Positions 1 to 8,743 of a stretch of DNA of 60,271 bases are shown here, piece by piece; positions within the stretch are counted from its first letter, which is position 1, and each line of letters opens with the position of its first letter. A program made the translations under genes and the position numbers. This DNA is from Bacteroidales bacterium (lineage in GTDB: Bacteria; Bacteroidota; Bacteroidia; Bacteroidales; Marinilabiliaceae): assembly GCA_017417385.1 (NCBI GenBank), contig JAFPZF010000049.1:1-60271 (forward strand), written 5' to 3'. The notes under the pieces were generated by a model that saw only the letters and a list, made by a program, of their open reading frames with translations, had not been told where the DNA came from and did not search any database.

Positions 1-1
1 C

Positions 2-1417
2 CCCCGCCGCTTCGGCAAGAGTCTTCTTCTAAGTACTCTAAAGGCATATTTCCTCGGCAAAAAGGAACTATTCCACGGTCTCGCTATCGAGAGTCTCGAG
101 TCCGACTGGAAAGAGTATCCTGTCCTCTATCTCGACCTCAACTCGGAGAATTACGGCGACGTGGAAGCTCTTGAGAATAGACTTGATCTTTCTGTCACGA
201 AATGGGAGGACGTATATGGCGCGAATGACAAGGAGCGTAGTCTTGCTTCTCGCTTCGAGGGCGTCATCCGCCGCGCCTACGAGAAGACTGGCCGTCAGGT
301 AGTCATACTCGTCGACGAGTACGAGAAGCCTCTCCTTGAAGCTATTGAAAAGCCTGAACTTCAAGATACGTTCCGCAATATCCTCCGTGCCTTCTACTCT
401 GTCCTCAAGAGTATGGACGCCTGCATACGTTTCGCCCTCCTCACTGGTGTTACTAAGTTCGGCCACCTCAGTATCTTCAGCAGCCTCAACAACTTGAAGG
501 ACATATCGATGGATAGCCGTTACTACAATGTCTGTGGCATCGACAATCAGGAGCTGACGACAGTGTTGCGCCCCTATGTCGAGCGCCTCGCCGAGAAGCA
601 GTGCTTGTCTGTAGATGAGACCTACACCGAGATTAAGCGTCGTTACGACGGCTACCGTTTCACTAAGGATGCTCTTGATGGCATCTACAATCCATTCAGC
701 GTCCTTTGGGCCCTAGACAGTCTCGACTTCGGCAGTTACTGGTTCTCCACTGGCACCCCCTCCTATCTCGTCACGTTGCTCAAGAAACACGACTATAACC
801 TCGAACGTCTGACGACCGAGGAGGTCACCGCCAACATCCTCTCCGCCATTGAATCTGACAACCCCGTCCCTCTCTTTTTCCAGAGCGGTTACCTGACTAT
901 CAAGGGCTACGACCAAAGGTTTGGTAGTTACCAACTGGGTTTCCCAAACGAGGAGGTCCGCGAGGGCTTCTTCAACTATCTCATGCCCGCCTATGTCCCT
1001 AAGGAGGTCGGCAACTCTGGCTTCCAGATTATGAACTTCGTCCGAGAATTGGAGTCCGGTAGAGTGAACGACTTCATGTCCCGCCTTAAGAGTTTCTTGG
1101 CAGACACTCCTTACAAACTTGTCCGAGAGCTAGAGAACCATTACCAGAATGTCCTCTACATTCTCTACAACCTCTGTGGCCTCTATACTCGTGCTGAATA
1201 CCACACATCTCAGGGCCGTATCGACATGACTATCGAGACCGACAAATATGTCTACATCTTCGAGTTCAAGTTCAACAAGACTGCAGAAGAGGCTCTCCAG
1301 CAGATTAAGAACAAGGGCTACGCACTACCCTTCCAGTCCTCCGGTAAGGAGATCGTCTGCCTCGGCGTCAACTTCTCTTCCGAGACTCGCAATATCGACG
1401 ACTATGTCGTAGGGTAG
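2..1417 (+). CDS. AAA-ATPase / PD-(D/E)XK nuclease-like protein, 5' end cut by the window edge
   Basis: The open frame runs to the first base of the window, so the N-terminus is missing; the GTG at 161 is only an internal codon. The visible start reads RRFGKSLL, the P-loop-like motif of the Bacteroidota 'predicted AAA-ATPase' family that is joined to a C-terminal PD-(D/E)XK nuclease-like domain (DUF1703 type). The C-terminus keeps nuclease-like residues: the Asp of GRIDM and the FEFKF strand, followed by QIKNKGYA. The middle has the family pattern around RRYDGYRF and YNPFSVLW. Bacteroidales genomes often carry many paralogues of this family, and their biological role is not settled (a mobile-element or defence link has been suggested). 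Family assignment is confident, function is not. Confidence 0.85.
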   Translation, partial: PRRFGKSLLLSTLKAYFLGKKELFHGLAIESLESDWKEYPVLYLDLNSENYGDVEALENRLDLSVTKWEDVYGANDKERSLASRFEGVIRRAYEKTGRQVVILVDEYEKPLLEAIEKPELQDTFRNILRAFYSVLKSMDACIRFALLTGVTKFGHLSIFSSLNNLKDISMDSRYYNVCGIDNQELTTVLRPYVERLAEKQCLSVDETYTEIKRRYDGYRFTKDALDGIYNPFSVLWALDSLDFGSYWFSTGTPSYLVTLLKKHDYNLERLTTEEVTANILSAIESDNPVPLFFQSGYLTIKGYDQRFGSYQLGFPNEEVREGFFNYLMPAYVPKEVGNSGFQIMNFVRELESGRVNDFMSRLKSFLADTPYKLVRELENHYQNVLYILYNLCGLYTRAEYHTSQGRIDMTIETDKYVYIFEFKFNKTAEEALQQIKNKGYALPFQSSGKEIVCLGVNFSSETRNIDDYVVG

Positions 1418-1534
1418 GGCTGTCATCCACTGTCGACTTTTCTGTTCGCTGTGGAAATTTGTCTGTGTATAGTGATTATCCGAAATATCTCTTACACAAT
1501 TACGCTCCTAAAATTCATTTTATACCCTTCTACC

Positions 1535-1566
1535 TTTTGTTAAAAGAGGGAATTTGTTAACTTTGC
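1535..1566 (+). promoter_or_regulatory. Bacteroidota promoter for the MBL-fold/coaX operon
   Basis: TTTTG (1535-1539), 18 bases, then TAACTTTGC (1558-1566), a near-ideal -33/-7 pair. It overlaps the upstream TTG codon at 1554, so that codon cannot be the start of the downstream gene. Confidence 0.75.
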
Positions 1567-1592
1567 ACCGTTTTTTGCCAGACAATTTAGTT

Positions 1593-2453
1593 TTGGACGG
1601 AGTTAAGATATGTTCGATTGCTTCCGGTAGCAATGGCAACGCCTATTACGTTGAGTATAGGGACGAGGCTATTGTCGTCGATGTAGGTGTCAGTTTCCGC
1701 AAGTTCTTTCAACGAATGAGCAGCCGTGGCTTGGACATCCGCAAAATCCGTGCTGTCCTCATTAGTCACGAGCATTCTGACCATGTCTACGGCGTCAAGG
1801 GGCTCTGCCACAGATATCAGGTGCCTGCCTTCATGAGCCGTGGGACACTCAAGGGGCTCAAGATTAAATACCGTCCCGAAAGCGGCTGTATCAAGCTCTT
1901 CGAGACCGGCGACACGCTCTCTGTCGGCAATTTCAAGATTCATACTTTCGCAAAACCTCACGACGTCGAGGACCCATGCAGCTTCCGCGTCGAAGTCGCT
2001 GGCGTCAATATCGGCATCATGACTGATATCGGGGCCGACTGCCAGGAGCTCGACACCCACCTCAGCCAATGCCACGTGGCTTTCCTCGAAGCTAACTACG
2101 ACGAGAAAATGCTCCGCGATGGCAGCTACCCGCAGGAACTGAAGCACCGTATCGTCAGCGGCCGCGGCCATCTCTCCAACATCCAGTCCGCCGATATCGT
2201 CCGGAAACTGAATCCCCCTAAACTCCATACTATCCTCCTCTCCCATATCAGCCAGGAGAACAATAAGCCTGAACTCGCGATGGCTGCCTTCGAGGAGTTT
2301 AAGTCCTCTCGCAGCATACGCGTCATGAGCAGGCACGAGGCTAGCGACCTTATGCTCGTCACCGACTCCTCATGCAAGTCTGTCCCGGCTCAGATCGAGA
2401 TCCCCGACCGTCTCGACAGACCTAATTTGCAACTTGAGTTTAACTTCCAATAG
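1593..2453 (+). CDS. MBL-fold metallo-hydrolase (YycJ/WalJ-like)
   Basis: Predicted metallo-beta-lactamase-fold hydrolase of about 286 residues. The N-terminus reads ICSIASGSNGN, typical of the YycJ/WalJ branch. The metal-binding HxHxDH motif is present as HEHSDH, and a later Asp (MTDIG) and His residues (GHLS, LLSHIS) fit the remaining ligands. The TTG at 1593 is chosen as start because the in-frame TTG at 1554 lies inside the promoter. The gene begins an operon-like run with coaX, 17 bases downstream. Family members are putative nucleases or phosphodiesterases acting on nucleic acid or its precursors; the substrate here cannot be told. Confidence 0.88.
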   Translation: MDGVKICSIASGSNGNAYYVEYRDEAIVVDVGVSFRKFFQRMSSRGLDIRKIRAVLISHEHSDHVYGVKGLCHRYQVPAFMSRGTLKGLKIKYRPESGCIKLFETGDTLSVGNFKIHTFAKPHDVEDPCSFRVEVAGVNIGIMTDIGADCQELDTHLSQCHVAFLEANYDEKMLRDGSYPQELKHRIVSGRGHLSNIQSADIVRKLNPPKLHTILLSHISQENNKPELAMAAFEEFKSSRSIRVMSRHEASDLMLVTDSSCKSVPAQIEIPDRLDRPNLQLEFNFQ

Positions 2454-2470
2454 ATAACACCCTGAGACAG

Positions 2471-3229
2471 ATGAGCACCAAGATACTCGTCATTGATATA
2501 GGTAACACTAAGTCTAAGTTGGCCATCTCCGAAGACGGACGGCTTATCAGCGAGGTGACGCTCCAAGACCATGAGACGACCGTGCGCGAGGCTCTCCGTA
2601 TGGCTCACGTGGGCGAGGTCGACGGGTGTATGGTCAGCAGCGTGACCGACGGCTCTACTAAGATGGTCAAGCGTATGAGGGCGGGCGGACTCTGGACTTC
2701 TATGCTCAAGCACGAGATGAGGCTCCCATTCCAGATCGGCTACGCTACGCCTCAGACTCTCGGAACTGACCGTATTGCTGCCGTCGCTGGCGTCGTCGCC
2801 TCTTTCGGCCTATGCGACGCCCTCGTCATCGACGCCGGGACTGCTATCACCTACGACTTCCTGACTGCCGACGGTCTGTTCCTCGGCGGCGCTATCGCCC
2901 CAGGCATCGGGATGCGATTCCGAGCCCTCCACGCCTTCACGTCCCGCCTCCCACTCTGCGACGCTGGCGACGATACGGGCGAGATCTATGGGACTGATAC
3001 GCGTGGCGCCATCGCTGCCGGCGTCATGACTGGTCTCCGCGCCGAGACCGCTACCTATGTCGCAAAGGCTCGCGAGAGAAACCCGCAGACTAAGGTTATT
3101 TTGACGGGCGGCGACTGCAAATTTTTTGAACTTTCACCAAAAGACACGATATTTGTACGCCCAAACTTGGTCCTGGAGGGCCTCGCTCACATCGCCTCGA
3201 TGAACCTCGATAGATGTACGAGACACTGA
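2471..3229 (+). CDS. coaX: Type III pantothenate kinase
   Basis: Catalyses the first step of coenzyme A synthesis, ATP-dependent phosphorylation of pantothenate, in the cytosol. The 252-residue protein has the ASKHA-fold signatures of CoaX: N-terminal VIDIGNTKSK (phosphate loop), the TLGTDR segment that binds pantothenate, VIDAGTAITYD, and GGAIAPGIGMR. The length is normal for the family. It follows the MBL gene closely and precedes a TPR protein and lptC, a grouping common in Bacteroidales. Type III enzymes need a monovalent cation and resist CoA feedback (family knowledge). Confidence 0.95.
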   Translation: MSTKILVIDIGNTKSKLAISEDGRLISEVTLQDHETTVREALRMAHVGEVDGCMVSSVTDGSTKMVKRMRAGGLWTSMLKHEMRLPFQIGYATPQTLGTDRIAAVAGVVASFGLCDALVIDAGTAITYDFLTADGLFLGGAIAPGIGMRFRALHAFTSRLPLCDAGDDTGEIYGTDTRGAIAAGVMTGLRAETATYVAKARERNPQTKVILTGGDCKFFELSPKDTIFVRPNLVLEGLAHIASMNLDRCTRH

Positions 3230-3307
3230 CAACTTGACGAGTTTGGCAAAGTATTTGTAAAACACTAATCAGAAAACGGATTAAGAAACTATAATAAACT
3301 AAGAGAT

Positions 3308-4666
3308 ATGAACAGTTATAGACTCATATTAGCAGCTGGTCTGATGTCGGTCTCGACACTGACTTTCGCTCAGAAGGGAGTCGAGGACGGCTCGAAGTTC
3401 GGTCACGGAGCTGACAGCGTCAGGTGCATTGACAATTATGTGCGTTATGGTGACGCTGTCAAGATGAAGGACTTCAAGGAGGCTTACGAGCCTTGGAAGG
3501 TCGTATTCGAGGAGTGCCCGCTCGCTAAGGGCGTCACTCTCTACTCCGATGGCGTCAAGATCGCTAAGAGCCTTATGCAGACCGACAAGGCTAACAAGGA
3601 TACTTACTACGACCTCCTTCTCAAGGTCTACGACCAGAGAATGAAGTACTTCGGCAAGAACAAGAAGTACCCGACGTCCTACCTCAAGGGTATGAAGGCC
3701 CTCGATATGCTGCAGTATAAGACTGACAATGCTACCCGTAAGGCAGCTGTCGCTCTCCTCAACGACGCTATCGTCGGAGACCCGGCTACTGTCCAGGGCG
3801 CTTTCCTCCAGACTCTTATGCTCCAGGTCGTCAACCAGTTCAAGGACGACGAGGTAAGCAGCGAGGATGTTGTCAACACTTATGTTAAGTGTACTGAGAT
3901 AGCTGTCAAGGCTGAGGCCGCAGCTCAGGAGAAGGCTAAGGAGTCTGTCGCGCAGGCTAAGGAGCAGGTAGAACAGATTTTCGCTCAGAGCGGCGCTGCC
4001 GACTGCGAGATCCTCGCCAAGATCTTCACCCCTCAGCTCGAGGCTAACAAGAATAATACTGACTGGCTCAAGAAGGTCAACCGTCTCCTCGGCAACAGCG
4101 ACTGCGCTGAGACTGACCTCGCTTTCCATATCAGCGAGAGCCTCCACAAGCTCGACCCGGACGCATCTTCTGCTCGCGGTCTCGCTAAGCACCTTATTAA
4201 GGAGGGTAAGACGGCCGAGGCTTTCTCTTACTACGAGGAGGCTATCAAGCTCGAGACGGAGGACAAGATGAAGGCTAAGTACTACTACGAGATGGGGCTT
4301 ATCAACTACGCTTCTCAGAAGTACGCCGAGGCTAAGGCTGCTGCCTACAACGCTATCAAGCTCCGTGGCGACTGGGGCGACCCTTACCTCCTCCTCGCTA
4401 AGGTCTACGCTCAGGGCGCTAGGAACATCGGCGAGAAGGACTACGAGAAGAGGGCTGGCTACTGGGCTGCCGTCGACAAGGCTGCTAAGGCTAAGGCTGT
4501 CGACCAGTCTGAGTCCGTACAGAAGGAGGCCGCTGAGCTTATCCGTCAGTACTCTCAGCACTTCCCAAGCAAGGAGGATCTCTTCTTCGAGGGTCTCAAG
4601 GACGGTTCTGCTTACAAGGTCGGTGGCTTCATCAACGAGTCTACTACCGTTCGCGCAAAGAAATAG
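3308..4666 (+). CDS. Exported TPR-repeat protein
   Basis: A 452-residue protein with a signal peptide (MNSYRLILAAGLMSVSTLTFAQ, cleavage likely after TFA) and helical tetratricopeptide-type repeats, clearest in residues 280-350 (AEAFSYYEEAIKL, YYEMGLINYASQKYAEAKAA). It is probably periplasmic or attached to the outer membrane. It lies 78 bases after coaX and its stop is 3 bases before the start of lptC, so the two are probably co-transcribed. A similar TPR protein next to lptC is common in Bacteroidales, and an envelope-assembly role is plausible but only inferred. The coding strand is rich in CTC, GTC and AAG codons. Confidence 0.85.
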   Translation: MNSYRLILAAGLMSVSTLTFAQKGVEDGSKFGHGADSVRCIDNYVRYGDAVKMKDFKEAYEPWKVVFEECPLAKGVTLYSDGVKIAKSLMQTDKANKDTYYDLLLKVYDQRMKYFGKNKKYPTSYLKGMKALDMLQYKTDNATRKAAVALLNDAIVGDPATVQGAFLQTLMLQVVNQFKDDEVSSEDVVNTYVKCTEIAVKAEAAAQEKAKESVAQAKEQVEQIFAQSGAADCEILAKIFTPQLEANKNNTDWLKKVNRLLGNSDCAETDLAFHISESLHKLDPDASSARGLAKHLIKEGKTAEAFSYYEEAIKLETEDKMKAKYYYEMGLINYASQKYAEAKAAAYNAIKLRGDWGDPYLLLAKVYAQGARNIGEKDYEKRAGYWAAVDKAAKAKAVDQSESVQKEAAELIRQYSQHFPSKEDLFFEGLKDGSAYKVGGFINESTTVRAKK

Positions 4667-4668
4667 AA

Positions 4669-5253
4669 GTGAGACACGTCTATTCTAAATATCAGAGTCC
4701 GGCAGTCAGCGCCTATGCGTTGACTGCCTCTCTCTTTTTTATGCTCCTCGCCTCCGGCTGTATGCGCAACACTGATAGTGAACTGCGAGCCTACGAGGAG
4801 GAACAGGAGCGCTCGACGATGTCTGCCTACGACGTCCATACTGTCGTCACCGACTCGGGCTTCTATAAATATGAGTTCGAGACCCCGGAAATGCACCAGT
4901 ACGACAACGTCGAGTCTGCTTATACGGATTTTCCCGGCGGTCTATCCTTCAAGATGTACGGTCAGAAGGGTACTAAGGTGACCTCCCGTATCCGTTGCAA
5001 CAACGCGAAGTTCTACAAGCAGAAGAATCTCTGGGAGCTTAACAACGATGTCGAGGCCCACACTGAGAAGGGTGATGTCCTCAATACTGAGCAAATGTTT
5101 TGGGACGCAACCGCCGGCAAGATCTATTCTGACAAGTTTGTCAAGATTACGACTAAGGGGCAGATGATCACCGGACGTGGCTTCGAGAGCGATGACAGGA
5201 TGTCTAAGTACGTTATTAAACGCCCCGGTGGCGAAATTGAGGTCGAAGAGTGA
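4669..5253 (+). CDS. lptC: LPS export system periplasmic protein LptC
   Basis: LptC links the LptBFG transporter in the inner membrane to LptA in moving lipopolysaccharide to the outer membrane. The 194-residue protein has an N-terminal hydrophobic segment ending in LLASGC, a lipobox that makes it a predicted lipoprotein as in many Bacteroidota LptC proteins. The rest is repeating beta strands of the OstA/LptC fold (ITTKGQMITGRGFES). A GTG at 4669, two bases after the previous stop, is taken as start because it alone gives a full signal sequence. The last ten codons are repeated three more times downstream of the stop (see the repeat at 5216-5767). Confidence 0.85.
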   Translation: MRHVYSKYQSPAVSAYALTASLFFMLLASGCMRNTDSELRAYEEEQERSTMSAYDVHTVVTDSGFYKYEFETPEMHQYDNVESAYTDFPGGLSFKMYGQKGTKVTSRIRCNNAKFYKQKNLWELNNDVEAHTEKGDVLNTEQMFWDATAGKIYSDKFVKITTKGQMITGRGFESDDRMSKYVIKRPGGEIEVEE

Positions 5254-5767
5254 CTTTTTGCCGCCCTCGGCACTTTTCATCCCCCCTTCTATCCGATTAT
5301 CCTATGGCTGGAGACCGTCTCTCCAGCCTTTTTTCGTCTAAAACGCACTTTTTTAAACGCCCCGGTGGCGAAATTAAGGTCGAAGAGTGACTTTTTCTGC
5401 CGCACACAGCAGATTTCACCCTCTTCTACCCGCTTTTTCTCTGGCTGGTGATCACCTTTCCGGTCATTTTTTTCATCTAAAACGCTCCTTTTAGACGCCT
5501 CGGTGAAGAAATTGAGGTCGAGGAATGACTTTTTCTGCTGCCTTCAGCAGATTTCACCCCCTTCTACCCGCTTTTTCTCTGGCTGGTGACCACCATCCCG
5601 GCCATTTTTTCATCGAAAACGCTCTTTTTAAACGCCCCGGTGAAGAAATTTAGGTCGAAGTGTGACTTTTTTCGCCGCCCTCAGCCGTTTTCGACCCCCT
5701 TCTAGCCTGTTTTTCTATGTCTGAAGACCGACTTTTCGGCCATTTTCCATCGAAAATGCACTTTTTT
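5216..5767 (+). repeat. Four tandem copies of a ~137-bp unit: lptC 3' end plus terminator
   Basis: Units start at 5216, 5353, 5491 and 5628 (spacing 137, 138, 137). Each begins with the last codons of lptC (cgccccggtggcgaaatt...) and ends with a hairpin plus T-run zone and the shared phrase tcgaaaa(c/t)gc(a/t)c. Unit 1 is the true gene end. Units 2 and 3 still encode an RPGGEIKVEE-like tail with a stop at the same place; in unit 4 the frame has a premature TAG. The copies have diverged, most strongly in unit 4. The array fills the stretch between lptC and the tRNA promoter, and no other gene is seen there. Confidence 0.9.
5306..5334 (+). terminator. Rho-independent terminator of the coaX-lptC operon
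   Basis: A 9-bp stem, ggctggaga (5306-5314) pairing with tctccagcc (5320-5328), followed by six T. Decayed versions sit at the same place in the three downstream repeat units. Confidence 0.85.
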
Positions 5768-5799
5768 CAAGAAAAATTGAAAAAAAAACGCCTTGGGTA

Positions 5800-5829
5800 T
5801 TGTAGGTAATAAAAAAAGCAGTAATTTTG
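5800..5829 (+). promoter_or_regulatory. Promoter of the tRNA cluster
   Basis: TTG (5800-5802), 19 bases, then TAATTTTG (5822-5829), matching the Bacteroidota -33/-7 consensus. It lies about 75 bases before tRNA-Leu and is the only clear promoter ahead of the three tRNAs. Confidence 0.7.
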
Positions 5830-5903
5830 TACTCGGAAACGCAAGGGAACAGGTTCAAAGCTGAAACGAAGCGCTTCCGAAAGTTCTTAAAATACTGAAT
5901 GTC

Positions 5904-5987
5904 GCGCAGGTGGTGAAATTGGTATACACGCTACTTTGAGGGGGTAGTGGCAGCAATGCCGTGTGAGTTCGAGTCTCATCCTGCGCA
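5904..5987 (+). tRNA. tRNA-Leu (anticodon GAG)
   Basis: 84 nt. The acceptor GCGCAGG pairs with CCTGCGC. The anticodon stem CTACT/GGTAG holds the loop TTGAGGG with GAG at 5938-5940. It has a long variable arm, as expected for Leu. T-loop GTTCGAGTC is present. CCA is not encoded. Confidence 0.95.
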
Positions 5988-5993
5988 CAACAT

Positions 5994-6066
5994 GCGGAAA
6001 TAGCTCAGTTGGTAGAGCACAACCTTGCCAAGGTTGGGGTCGCGAGTTCGAGTCTCGTTTTCCGCT
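5994..6066 (+). tRNA. tRNA-Gly (anticodon GCC)
   Basis: 73 nt, acceptor GCGGAAA/TTTCCGC, anticodon arm AACCT-TGCCA-AGGTT with loop TTGCCAA. It starts 6 bases after tRNA-Leu, so the two share a transcript. CCA is not encoded. Confidence 0.95.
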
Positions 6067-6078
6067 CTATCTTGTGAT

Positions 6079-6150
6079 GGCCGATTCGTCTAACGGTTAG
6101 GACATCAGATTCTCAATCTGGTAATAGGAGTTCGATTCTCCTATCGGCTA
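6079..6150 (+). tRNA. tRNA-Glu (anticodon CTC)
   Basis: 72 nt, acceptor GGCCGAT/ATCGGCT (G1 pairs with T), anticodon stem TCAGA/TCTGG, loop TTCTCAA with CTC at 6112-6114. It is the last tRNA of the cluster and lies 71 bases ahead of the glutamyl-tRNA synthetase gene, with a terminator between. CCA is not encoded. Confidence 0.93.
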
Positions 6151-6155
6151 CTTGA

Positions 6156-6190
6156 AGAGGCTGCACCGAGTGCGGCCTCTTTTCTTTTTT
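6156..6190 (+). terminator. Terminator between the tRNA cluster and gltX
   Basis: Arms agaggctgcac (6156-6166) and gtgcggcctct (6170-6180), then a T-rich tract (ttttctttttt). Confidence 0.85.
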
Positions 6191-6221
6191 TACTGGTTAA
6201 TAACATATTCTCTGCTTTTAA

Positions 6222-7760
6222 ATGAACAACGAGAGGCGAGTAAGGGTGCGCTTCGCACCAAGCCCTACCGGTGCACTGCATATCGGCGGCGTAAGAACGG
6301 CTCTTTATAACTATCTCTTCGCCCGCCAGCACGGCGGTGACTTTATCCTCCGTATCGAAGATACTGATAGCCAGCGCTTCGTCCCTGGCGCCGAGGACTA
6401 CATCATGCAGAGCCTCAAATGGTGCGGCATCTCTATCGACGAGGGTATCAACGAGGGTGGACCACACGCACCTTACCGTCAGAGCGAGAGACGCGACATC
6501 TACCTTAAATACGCTCTCCAGCTCGTCCAGAACGGCAACGCTTACTATGCCTTCGACTCCGCAGAGGACCTCAACAAGCTCCGCGAACAGGCTGAGGCCA
6601 ACGGACAGACGTTCTCCTACGACGCTAAGGTCAGAAACTCTCTCCAGACTTCTCTCAACCTCTCCGAGGACGAGGTCAACGAGCGTATCAACCGTGGCGA
6701 CCAGTGGGTCATACGCTTCAAGATGCCAGAGAACGAGAACGTAGAGATGGACGACCTTATCCGTGGCCACATCTCTATCAACACGCAGACTCTCGACGAC
6801 AAGGTGCTCTACAAGAGCGCTGATAAACTCCCGACTTACCACCTCGCCAACATCGTCGACGATCACCTTATGGAGATCTCTCACGTCATCCGTGGCGAGG
6901 AATGGCTGCCTTCGCTGCCACTCCACTATCTTCTCTACCGCGCCTTCGGCTGGGAAAGCACTAGGCCGCAGTTCGCTCACCTCCCTCTGCTCCTCAAGCC
7001 GCAGGGTCAGGGTAAGCTCAGTAAGAGAGACGGCGACAAGTTCGGCTTCCCGGTATTCCCGCTCGAATGGCACCCTGAGGATGGTCAGGTCGCTATGGGC
7101 TACCGCGAGGCCGGCTACCTCCCAGAGGCGTTTATCAATATGCTCGCCCTCCTCGGCTGGAATCCGGGGACTGAGCAGGAGATATTTACTATGGACGACC
7201 TCATCTCTGCTTTCTCGCTCGAGCACGTCAGCAAGAGCGGCGCTCGCTTCAACCCGGAGAAGGCTAAGTGGTTCAACCAGCAGTGGCTGCGTACGACCGA
7301 CGACAAGAAGCTCGCCGAGATGATCAAGCCGCTCCACGAGGCTATGGGGATCAACGCCTCTGTCGAGAGGACTGCCGAGGCTATCGCTCTCATGAAGGAC
7401 AGGGCGACATTCGTCCAGGACTACGCCTCCCTCACAGAGCGTATGTTCAAGAGGCCGGACTCCTACGACGAGAAGTCGGTCAACAAGTTCTGGAAGGTTG
7501 ACAATGTCTCGAAACTGCGCGAACTTCGCGACCTGCTCGCTGGCGAGTCTCAGATCGTCCCAGAGACGACCGAGCCGAAGGTCATGGACTGGATCAAGGA
7601 GAACGGCTACCAGATGGGGCAGCTGATGAACACTCTCCGTACTGCTATCTGGGGCATCAGCAATGGTCCGAGCATCTTCCATATCTGCGCCTTCATCGGC
7701 AAGGAGGAGTCGCTCGCCAGGATCGACCAGGCTATCGCAACTCTCGGCGAGGGAAAGTAG
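6222..7760 (+). CDS. gltX: Glutamyl-tRNA synthetase
   Basis: Charges tRNA-Glu with glutamate. The 512-residue protein has the class I HIGH-type motif near the N-terminus (RFAPSPTGALHIGG), the RIEDTD segment that reads glutamate, and the KMSKS-type loop as KLSKRDG around residues 265-271. The C-terminal helical anticodon-binding region runs from about residue 340. The length fits the family. The gene lies directly downstream of tRNA-Glu(CTC). A GlnRS alternative is unlikely given the HIGH-loop context and size. Confidence 0.96.
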   Translation: MNNERRVRVRFAPSPTGALHIGGVRTALYNYLFARQHGGDFILRIEDTDSQRFVPGAEDYIMQSLKWCGISIDEGINEGGPHAPYRQSERRDIYLKYALQLVQNGNAYYAFDSAEDLNKLREQAEANGQTFSYDAKVRNSLQTSLNLSEDEVNERINRGDQWVIRFKMPENENVEMDDLIRGHISINTQTLDDKVLYKSADKLPTYHLANIVDDHLMEISHVIRGEEWLPSLPLHYLLYRAFGWESTRPQFAHLPLLLKPQGQGKLSKRDGDKFGFPVFPLEWHPEDGQVAMGYREAGYLPEAFINMLALLGWNPGTEQEIFTMDDLISAFSLEHVSKSGARFNPEKAKWFNQQWLRTTDDKKLAEMIKPLHEAMGINASVERTAEAIALMKDRATFVQDYASLTERMFKRPDSYDEKSVNKFWKVDNVSKLRELRDLLAGESQIVPETTEPKVMDWIKENGYQMGQLMNTLRTAIWGISNGPSIFHICAFIGKEESLARIDQAIATLGEGK

Positions 7761-7785
7761 GACTCTTTAGTTTTTGAAATATCTG

Positions 7786-7812
7786 GGGCATCAGGCAACT
7801 GGTGCCCTTTTT
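7786..7812 (+). terminator. Terminator of gltX
   Basis: gggcatcag (7786-7794), loop gcaa, ctggtgccc (7799-7807) with one G-T pair, followed by five T. Confidence 0.85.
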
Positions 7813-7870
7813 CTATCCCCCCGGTAACTCGTTATCTTATAAGCGAAACACTGAAAGTCGGTTGGTGGTG

Positions 7871-7901
7871 TTGTGTGAAAAAATAATAATGTATATCTTC
7901 G
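7871..7901 (+). promoter_or_regulatory. Candidate promoter for the class I amidotransferase gene
   Basis: TTG (7871-7873), 20 bases, TATCTTCG (7894-7901). This supports the ATG at 7951 over the upstream in-frame ATG at 7906, which would lie at the transcript's very 5' end. Confidence 0.5.
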
Positions 7902-7950
7902 TGAAATGAACTTCTCCCGAACTGGGCGTTTAACTAATACGAAGATTGAT

Positions 7951-8670
7951 ATGAAACCTCTCATTCTCATTACGCCTCTCTACGACGACGAACGTGAGAG
8001 CCTTTGGATGTTGCCTGGCTACCTCAAGAGTCTCCGCGACGCCGGCGCTTGGACGCTGACTCTCGACCTCTGCGACGACGAGGACTACCTCCTCGAAATG
8101 ATAAGCCTCTCTAGCGGTATCGTCATCTCCGGCGGTCAGGACGTCAACCCCTCTCTCTATGGCGAACCTACATTCCCTACCTGCGGCCCTAACAATACGA
8201 CTAGGGACCGTATGGATATGACTCTTATCCGTCTCGCCCACCTCCACGACATCCCGATGCTCGGCATCTGTCGCGGTATGCAGATGATGAACGTATTCTA
8301 TGGCGGTACCCTGATTCAGGATATCCCGACCGAGGTCTCTACCGAGGTGCAGCATCGTACGCCTCCCCCTTACGACAAGCCTGCTCATAGCGTCACTATC
8401 GACGAGGACAGCCTCCTCTATCGTATCATCGGCAAGACGAGCATCGACGTCAACAGCTATCACCATCAGGGCGTCAAGAGGCTCGCAACTGGTCTGACTG
8501 CCGTAGCACACTCTTCCGACGGTCTTATCGAGGCTGCTGAGCATCAGGGCAAGACTTTCATGCTCGGCGTACAGTGGCACCCGGAATTCCTCTCGGCTAA
8601 GGACGAGAACCAGCAGAATCTCTTCAATGGTTTCGCCAAGGCTGCAGAGTGGAAAATGAACAATAGGTAG
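7951..8670 (+). CDS. Class I glutamine amidotransferase-like peptidase C26 (gamma-glutamyl-GABA hydrolase type)
   Basis: A 239-residue protein of the PuuD/peptidase C26 group. It has SGGQDVNPSLY (substrate-loop signature of this branch), the nucleophile elbow GICRGMQ with the catalytic Cys, and the His-Glu pair in QWHPEF. Family members split gamma-glutamyl amides such as gamma-glutamyl-GABA, releasing glutamate; the true substrate here is unknown, and no putrescine-pathway genes are nearby. The start is set at 7951, where the conserved region begins (MKPLILITPLY). It is a single gene between gltX and the esterase. Confidence 0.88.
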   Translation: MKPLILITPLYDDERESLWMLPGYLKSLRDAGAWTLTLDLCDDEDYLLEMISLSSGIVISGGQDVNPSLYGEPTFPTCGPNNTTRDRMDMTLIRLAHLHDIPMLGICRGMQMMNVFYGGTLIQDIPTEVSTEVQHRTPPPYDKPAHSVTIDEDSLLYRIIGKTSIDVNSYHHQGVKRLATGLTAVAHSSDGLIEAAEHQGKTFMLGVQWHPEFLSAKDENQQNLFNGFAKAAEWKMNNR

Positions 8671-8743
8671 CGAGTCGCAGTTTTGGCTCTTTTCTACTAC
8701 CTCTATGACGAGTTTTTTACCGCCACCATCGAGTCCGTTGGCT

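Noticed and set aside
1554-1592. Upstream TTG start for the MBL-fold gene
   Set aside because: The codon lies between the -33 and -7 promoter elements, so it would not be in the mRNA.
6141-7682. A 513-codon minus frame opposite gltX (and similar frames opposite the TPR gene and lptF/G)
   Set aside because: Same codon-bias shadow effect; the plus-strand genes have unambiguous motifs.
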